Assembly (NCBI GenBank): GCA_026545765.1
Contig: CM048840.1
Span: 45,590,959 to 45,654,958, forward strand
Direction: 5' to 3'
Source: Plantago major
Lineage: Eukaryota; Streptophyta; Magnoliopsida; Lamiales; Plantaginaceae
Length of the DNA: 64,000 nucleotides
Position 1 is the first letter of the stretch; the number at the start of each line of letters is the position of its first letter. The translations under genes and the position numbers were made by a program. Below the pieces are notes generated by a model. It did no database searches. It saw only the letters and a list, made by a program, of their open reading frames with translations, and was not told the origin of the DNA. Below are positions 57,115 to 64,000 of the stretch, piece by piece.

Positions 57115-58627
57115 TGTTAGGAATATGTTTTTAGATTTTGATCAGCAACCTAATGACTTATCTTAGCTCAGAAAGGTGGTTAGTACTCTTGGTTCACTTG
57201 AACACCGTAAAAGGGGAAAATCAATAAGTATGTTAGTCTAGCAAAACTTGTATAGGATGTTAGGTCTATGAATGTAACATTTATATCATTGAAGAAGACC
57301 AAGAAAAAGGCATCCAGCAGGAGAGTTCAACAAAGTTGAAGATTTGAAGACTGCACAAGATTGCTAAAGACGAAGGAAATTGGTCTCATCAGATACCTAT
57401 GTCCAGATATCTTAAAGAAACAAGTGTTTTTCAATAAACAAGTTTTGCAAAGATATACGAGAACACGAGTTTACGAGCGAGGAAAAGTGCCCACGAAACC
57501 TACACTCGGATACCTGGATAAAACTATGTTTACGAAACAATGTTTCAACAGTATCTGGAGATGTGAAGGTCTACGAAAGGGACATGCAATGCTTGAAAGC
57601 ATGCATAGTTAGATTAGTACTCTGAGACAACAATAGTACAATGCAATAAATGCATGACGAGACATCGAACAAAGAAATCTACGAAAGAGACAACGTCTTC
57701 TGTACTATTTTCAAATATCAATAGTTTGAATTTGAATTGAGCTAACGGATACTATTGAAGCGGCTTCAAATTCAACTATAAATATCACCACTTAGAATGC
57801 TTGAAATACACCTTGAAGTTACACTGAATACACAGAACGAACTTATTCATTCAAGCATACAAGCCTTCAACCTACTTACTCTTTAGCTTACAGTTGCGAC
57901 TAAGCTCTTGAATTCTAAGTAGCATGAAAGTTAAGTGTCCTGATCCTTAACAAGCATTGCTATATGTGAAGGAGTTGAATCAAAAGATCAAGTATTTGAG
58001 TTTCATTCTCCAGAACATTTAACATAGACTTGGGTCAGTAAAGAACATATTACCACACATTGTGAAGTGTGTTAAGTGATTCTTGTTCTATAGAGTATTC
58101 CTAAATAACTAAAAAGTTAGTAAGACTACTCACCTGACAAACCATCATAACCAACACCTTAAACGTCGTGGAGTACAAGAAGTACTTAGTTTGGGAAACT
58201 AAGGAGCATTTCGAGGTTTACGAGTATAGGAAGTACTTGGCTGGGAGCCCGGGAATAAATCAGGGGGAACACTTGGTTAGGAACCTTGTGTATTTAGGAA
58301 TCGAGAGAAGATATTTGTAAGGTGAACTCAATTATCTGTCTTAGTGGATTCTAGGTCTGAGAAAGGCCGAAGTGGATTAGTTGAAGGATTGCGCCACCTT
58401 CAGATACCACTATAAAAGACGTGTTATTTACTTTCAGCAATTTACTTATCATTCTCTTTATCCTGCTAAGTATTTAAACACATTATATCTTGCTGAGCAC
58501 GTGCACTGATCACAGAAAAGTCTTCCGCCCTCTAAAATTAAGATATCTGAGAAATTGTGTTTATCGAAAAAAGTTGTAAAAGACTCTTCACCCCAGGTCT
58601 TTTCCTTTGCTATTATCTGGACCAACA
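57115..58627 (+). repeat. 5' LTR of SIRE-like copy F1
   Basis: TGTTAGGAATATG to CTGGACCAACA (1513 bp), plus orientation, homologous to the reverse complement of the LTRs of element S. TATA box TATAAATA at 57777-57784. ATGAT (57110-57114) would be the left target duplication; the right one is outside the window. It interrupts the protease/gag region of element E. Confidence 0.9.
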
Positions 58628-58629
58628 AG

Positions 58630-58647
58630 TGGTATTAGAGCAGGAGG
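58630..58647 (+). promoter_or_regulatory. Primer-binding site of F1, initiator tRNA-Met type
   Basis: TGGTATTAGAGCAGGAGG, two bases after the LTR end; one change from TGGTATCAGAGC. Confidence 0.88.
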
Positions 58648-58745
58648 TTCCCAAGCCTTCTGCATTGAACCTAGATCCCAGATAAGTGCCCACTAACTAT
58701 TTTTCACCTACACTTGATTTATACATTTAGTGTGTTTGCTGCAGG

Positions 58746-60276
58746 ATGTCTTTAAGTGACGCTCCAATTCTCAAGCCAGAGAACTATGAGAAATGGAAGA
58801 ACAACATGATGCTCCACCTAGAAGCCATCAGTGATGAAATGATCGAAGTGATAAAGAATGGCCCCATAGTCATTTAACAACTCAAGCAGGTCATGGAGGT
58901 TTTTAATGGTAGAGACAAAGTTCCCACTGATGAAGAACCAAGTGGTGGTTCCTCATAAACAGGTGCGTCAACCAGTGGAAGACCTACTAGTCAAGTTGTT
59001 TATGAGCCAAAGCCTAGAGAGCTCTGGACATCGGAAGATGCCAAGAGAAATCGACTGGATGGTCAGGCTCACAATATCATCATACGTTCCACTCCAGAGC
59101 ACATACGGTGTAAACTGTGGGGTGCAAAAACAGCGAAAGTGGCCTGACAACTGATTGAAGAAATCTGTTAAACCTTGAGAAAACAAAGGAAAATAAGTTG
59201 AAGTTTTGAAGCTCAAATTCCAAAACTTTAAACAAGGTCCCAGAGACTCTTGAAGAACTAGATTTCGGTTCACAACATTGATGAGTGAAATGGCTGCACT
59301 TGGTGAAAGTGAGAGATACTCTAACTACTGAAAAGGTTAAGACTATCGTGAGAAGCTTGAATCAAGCTGGGAACATACTCGGTACTTTTATTTCAACGAG
59401 GAATGGCAAATATCACTCGATAGAACTCTTTTCCCACTTAGCTCATCGACTATGAAACTACTCGGAGAGAACAAATGATTCTTTGAGAAAGTTCACAATG
59501 TTGCTTTAGTAACACAAGGTCTTACGAAAAGAAGGATTCGAAAGAAATTCGAGAAAGATGCTCTTCTTTGAAGCAAATGAGAAAATATGTCGATCGGGAG
59601 ATTGAGAGAAGAAAAGCGAAGAAGTTGAAAAAACATCTAGGCTCAAACTATCACCCGGTACAAAAATATCATTTGTCAAGCTCATTTGAACTAATAGGTT
59701 CGACAAGCATCTAATCTTGAGGAAGCGAAATTGGAAGCGATATCTGTTTCTATTAGTGAAACACAGTCATTTTAAAAGAGACTTCCTGTTTTCAATAAGC
59801 TAAAGGCGGTGACAAGAAAGATAGAAGAAACTTCAAGAGGTCGAGAGCTATGCTCCTTTGAAGAAAGGAAAAGATTCAAATCAATGGATGCTCTTGATAT
59901 TGAGTCGAATCGGAGGAAGAAGACTGGATGACTCCAAACTACCTTCTCGAATTATGTGGCATCACTCATGAATTGGTTTACTTTGGTCAAAAGAAAGGGA
60001 ATTATGTGGGGTTGTTGAGGAGATCTATCCAGATTGCTCCAACATTGAGCCTTGCCTAATGGCTGACGAGGTAACCAACATTTCTCAATTCATAAATTAT
60101 GAGAGTGATGAGGAAGAAATCAGAGATTTAGAATATCTCAGAAGAGAACTTGATCTCTACAAAAGAGAATTTCAAATTGTCCGAGCTAGAGCCGACATTT
60201 TTGAAGAAGAAAAGAATTCTCTTGAGAAGGAAAATTCACATTACTCAAGATATCTGAGAAAAAGGATGTTGAAAAT
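58746..60276 (+). pseudogene. gag of F1, broken and interrupted
   Basis: The ATG at 58746 starts MSLSDAPILKPENYEKWKNN; a TAA stands at about 58876 (NGPIVI then stop). Shifted pieces of the gag core follow (58906-59330), then a destroyed zinc knuckle (about 59745-59790, with a TAG in place of a Cys codon region) and the acidic block 60059-60270 (NYESDEEEIRDLEYLRREL). The sequence is cut at 60276 by LTR fragment G. Confidence 0.78.
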
Positions 60277-60578
60277 TGATGAGACAATATTCTAACGTCT
60301 CATTTGGTCTTTTTTAGCGGTCTTTGTGAGTCTTTATCTTTAGTTTTGTAGTTTTTTTAGTTCGTTTTTATGCTTTGTTGTTTTGTTTGTGTTTTGTAGG
60401 AATCTATGTCTTTTGAGCCGAATGAGAACAAGCTATTTAGCATGGCTCACCGCGGCAGACTGAATGAGATTTTTCGAGCTTGGCATTAAAACTTCCTGCA
60501 TGGCTCGCCGCGGCGAAATCGATCCTTGTGGAGATTTAGCATGATCATCTTCTGTAATTTAAGAAGTGTTAGATATTT
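60277..60578 (+). repeat. LTR fragment G, relative of the Athila-like LTR at 10230
   Basis: It starts TGATGAGACAATATTCTAAC, follows the 10230 LTR through GCGGTCTTTGTGAGTCTTT and TTTTTATGCTTTG...TTTGTGTTTTGTAGG, then diverges. It carries the palindromic pair at 60446-60459 and 60504-60516. The left edge is an exact LTR start after GAAAAT of F1 gag. The right edge is the start of F2, so the remainder of this LTR or element lies beyond the window. Confidence 0.8.
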
Positions 60579-62205
60579 TGTTAGAATATCTGTTTAGATT
60601 TTGTTCAGCAACATGATGACTTATCTTAGTCTCAGAAAGGTGATTAGTACTCTTGGTTCACTTGAACATTGTAAAAGAGGAAACCCACTAAGTATGATAG
60701 TCTAGCTAATCTTGTATAGGATGTTAGGTCTCAAAATGTAATTTTATTTTATGAAGAGAAGACCGAAGAAGAAATCCAAGAAAGCTCAGCGACATTGAAG
60801 ACTTGAAGAAGCGCACAAGATTCTGAATCATTGTTCGATATCTTAGCGGATATCTTGTGAACCTGACAGTTTTCAAACAAAGTGTCACAAGAGATATCGA
60901 GAAATAAGATACATATTTGAAAACAAGGAAAGTGTCACAGATATCTACTCTCGGATACCTTGGCGTTAACCACGTTTACGAAGAGAAATATATATTGCAA
61001 ACAAAGTTGTTTCAATAAAATACAAGTGGTATCGAAGAATGAAGATAAGGGCGTCAAAGAATCGATAACACTAGTTTACGATAAAAGCATAGTTCGATTG
61101 ACACTACGGAAAAATAGTATAGTACAATGCATTTAATGCACGGACAAAGATATGCGAATAAAAGCAGCGGCTTACGAGAAGAAGACAAAACACCTCTGAT
61201 ACTATACACGAGATATCGATAGTTTGAATTTGAGCTAACGGATACTATTCAAACCGCACTCAAATTCATCTATAAATATCAACACTTAGGCGACTTGAGA
61301 GACACACAACTCGAACACAAGACCTTGAGCGCATACGATATCGATTATCTTACTCTCTCAAAGCGACTTACTTATTATCAAAGCTTTACATTGCGACTAA
61401 AGCATGATCTTGAGTAAACTCTTGAAGTTCTAAGTGTCACGATCCTAAACAAGCAAAGCTATCGTGAAGGAGTTGAATCAAAAGATCAACTATAAAGATT
61501 CATTCTCTTGAGCAGATATCATAAGACTTAGGTCGATAAAATCGAACAAGATACCATCTGTTGTAAAGTGTATTAAGTAACAGTTCACGAGCTATCGATT
61601 AGCGAAAAGTTATTAAGGCGCTCATCGACAACTCGAACCTAAACCGACACCATAAGCTGGCGTGAGTGCAGGAAGTACTTAGTTTGAAAAATGGGAATAA
61701 CTCCAAGGTTCTGGAGTATAGGAAGTACTTGATTTGGGCGAGGAATAACTCAAGGTTATTGAGTATAGGAAGTACTTAGCTTGGGAAGCTAGGGAATAAC
61801 TCAAAGGTTTGAGTGCTGAAGTACTTGGTGTGAAAGCGGGGAACAACTCGAGGGAACATTTGGTTGGGAACCGATTGTTTAAGAATCTTAGAATAGGATT
61901 ATTGTAAGGAAATCTCAATTATCATTCTAGTGAATTCTAGGTCTCGATAGACGAAGTGGATTAGTTGGAGGATTCATACCTCCGGATACCACTATACTTC
62001 TTTGTGTCATTTACGTTTACGTATTTATACTTGACAACACACACACACATATTAAGCATTTACGCACTTATCTTTATTAAAGTCTTCCACTCGATTCTAA
62101 GTATCGGATATCTATTGATATCGAGAAATATTTGTTATCGACAAAAGTTTTAAGAGACTATTCACCCCCCTCTAGTCTTTTACTTTGCGTTATCTGGACC
62201 AACAA
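60579..62205 (+). repeat. 5' LTR of SIRE-like copy F2
   Basis: TGTTAGAATATCTG to CTGGACCAACA (1627 bp). TATA box TATAAATA at 61271-61278. Left flank TATTT (60574-60578) is the candidate duplication. It contains a stretch of near-repeats, AGTACTTxGTTTGG...GGAATAACTC (61674-61860), repeated about four times. Confidence 0.9.
61674..61860 (+). repeat. Short tandem repeats in the F2 LTR
   Basis: About four imperfect units of 45-55 bp with AGGAAGTACTT, GGAATAACTC and GGTT...GAGTATAGG. The LTRs of F1 and S have two or three counterparts. Confidence 0.65.
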
Positions 62206-62207
62206 GT

Positions 62208-62224
62208 GGTATCGAGCGGGAGGT
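62208..62224 (+). promoter_or_regulatory. Primer-binding site of F2, altered
   Basis: TGGTATCGAGCGGGAGG against the expected TGGTATCAGAGCAGGAGG: each CAG has become CG or CGG. If real, pairing with tRNA-Met would be weakened; an assembly error is possible. Confidence 0.75.
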
Positions 62225-62316
62225 TCACCGTATACCTTGCGAACCTAGATCCCCGATAGGTGAAGGAACTTTGTCCACTTTTGAGGACTATTTAATTTGT
62301 GTGTTAAGTGTGCGGT

Positions 62317-64000
62317 ATGTCTCGGTGATGCACCCGTTCTCAAACCGGAGAACTACGAGAAATGGAAAAATAACATGATGCTCCACCTTGAAGCCATAAG
62401 TGGCGAGATGATCGAAGTAATAAAGAATGGCCCAATAGTCATTCAACAACTTAAGCAAGTCATGGAGGCTTGAGTGGAAGAGACGAAGATCAAGCGAAGG
62501 ATCTTCACAGATCGCATGACTAGTGGAAGATCTCTTTGTTCAAGTTATTCTGAACGAAAGCCGGAGAACTCTGGACAGGAAGATGCCAAGAGGAATCGTT
62601 TGGATGGTCAAGCTTAACATCATCATCGGATCGACACGAGCACATACGATTATAAGCGTAGGGGTGCTAAAGCAGAAAGTTGCTGGCAAGCTGATTGAAG
62701 AAATCTGTCGGGCCAGAAAACCAAGGAAAACAAGTTCGAAGTTCTAAAGTTGAAATTTCAAAATTTCAAACAAGGTCCCAGAAACTCGAAAACTTGATTT
62801 CGGTTACCACTCTCATGAGTGATATGGCGACGCAGGGAAAGCAATAGATACTCTCTGTCGGAGAAGATTAAGACTATTGTCAAAGTCTTAACCACAATGG
62901 GAACATCTTGAATTCTTTTATTTTAACCAAGGTATGCGAATATCACTCCGATTGGAACTTTTCTCTCATCTTACTCTTGTTGACTATGAGACAACTCGAG
63001 AGAACAAACAATGAAAAGTTGCGAGAATGTTGCTCTAGTTACTCAAGGAACTTGAAAAGAAGAAAAGCAAGGAAGAGGCGAGGATGCTCTTGCCAAAGCA
63101 AATGAGTAAATTGTCGATCGAGAAATTGAGAAGAAAAGCGAAGAAGCTGAAAAAGCATTTAGGCTCAAACTATCACCAGTACAAAAATATGCAAAGCTCG
63201 CTGAACAAGCCAGCTCAGAAAGCATCATGTACTGAGGAAGCAGAAATTGGAAACGATATCTGTTTCTATTGTCAGAAACCTGGCCACTTCAAGAAGGATT
63301 GTCCTTCCCTCAACAAACTAAGGACAGGCGACAAGAAAGATAGAAGAATCTTCAGAAGAAGCCAGAAAGCTTTGTTAACTGAAGAAAGAAAGAAAATTCA
63401 AATTCAACTGGATGCTCTAGACGTTGAGACAGATTCTGAAAATGACAATTCAGATGACTTAACCCTACCATCACCAGAATTATGTGGAGTTACTCATGAT
63501 ATAATCGACTTCGGCCTTAAGAAGAATGAAATGTGTGGAGTTCTTTGAAATTGTGGACGGACATCTCGACATAGAAAAGCATCTTATGGCTGATGAGGTA
63601 ACACATACTTCTTGCTACACTTATGAAAGTGATGAAGAGGAAATAAAAGATCTAGAAAATCTCAGAAAGGAACTTGATATCTATGAAAGAGAATTTCTAA
63701 TGATCCATGCGAGAACTGAAAACCTAGAGGAGGAAAAGAATTTTCTTGCAAAGGAAAATTCTCATTTGGTTAAGATATCGAGAAAAGAATGACTGAAAAT
63801 CGTTTCTCAAAGCTCGAATATCTGAGGTAAAAAGTCACATAAAGAAGCATTAGCGATTCAAAAGAAATATGAAGATCTTCTTTACGAAAATAAGGAACTC
63901 GAAGAAAGAACTATCTTTTCAATCTTATGCCAAAGCTAGTGACACTCTTCTTAAGTACAATCTTACTTAAGAGATCCTTGAAAAAGAAAGGACTTGGCTG
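62317..64000 (+). pseudogene. gag of F2, frameshifted, running off the window
   Basis: The ATG at 62317 is followed by CTCGG where the sister copy reads CTCTGAG, which breaks the frame at codon 3. Downstream pieces are readable: KWKNNMMLHLEA (62359-62395), the gag core (about 62690-62830), an intact CCHC zinc knuckle CFYCQKPGHFKKDC (63084-63548 frame), and an acidic coiled-coil part (63526-63792, TYESDEEEIKDLENLRKELD). It continues beyond 64000. Confidence 0.8.

Noticed and set aside
1..64000. Search for CRISPR arrays, phage, bacterial operons, rRNA and tRNA genes
   Set aside because: None seen; tRNA-like sequences are limited to primer-binding sites complementary to tRNA 3' ends.

Overview
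The window is nuclear DNA from a flowering plant, most likely a eudicot. It is almost entirely nested transposable elements, with one spliced host gene. The evidence is plant-type LTR retrotransposons (Athila-like, Tat/Retand-like, SIRE-like and a chromovirus-like derivative), priming sites matching plant tRNA-Asp and initiator tRNA-Met, a CACTA transposon, and plant GT-AG introns. There is no bacterial operon structure. All assignments come from reading motifs by eye; no database search was run.

Left part (1-8944). Position 1 lies inside an LTR of an Athila-like family (family A). Next comes a decayed gene fragment with the 'putative gypsy-type transposon' domain (1201-2270). A six-exon minus-strand gene for an FSH-type serine hydrolase (2683-4161) follows; it reads open from start to stop. 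A minus-strand, almost gutless LTR element (element C, 5029-8490) has a Tat-like solo LTR (7417-8371, duplication AAAAT) in its right-hand LTR.

Middle part (8945-29842). A 2.3 kb solo LTR (element D, 8945-17303, duplication CACAT) contains a complete non-autonomous Athila-like retrotransposon (10230-16297, duplication CCTTC) that encodes only gag and protease. A second gag-protease element (element B, 17309-29842, LTRs of family A) is split by a 7476-bp CACTA transposon (19676-27151, duplication GAC). The CACTA element carries a nearly intact five-exon accessory transposase gene and a ruined main transposase.

Right part (29843-64000). After microsatellites and a tandem duplication, a large Tat/Retand-like element (element E) runs on the minus strand from its 3' LTR at 31544 past 57114. 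It has protease, RT, two RNase H modules and integrase, and an additional antisense gene near the 3' LTR on the plus strand. A complete SIRE-like copia element (element S, 38179-52926) sits inside E in the same orientation. At 57115 a plus-strand SIRE copy (F1) interrupts E. F1 is interrupted by an Athila-like LTR fragment (G, 60277), which is interrupted by another SIRE copy (F2, 60579) that runs off the window.

Most notable signals: (1) ten exact TGGCAC/GTGCCA hexamers in 179 bp around a TATA box, in front of the antisense gene of E; (2) a TATA box, a UUC repeat, two related fold-backs and a poly-A signal in series at 37220-38072; (3) an alternating 70-bp A/B repeat in a CACTA intron; (4) repeated CTG to ACG (or CG) differences between copies on the plus strand, whatever the element orientation, which may be an assembly artefact and should be checked before any frameshift in the right half is trusted.
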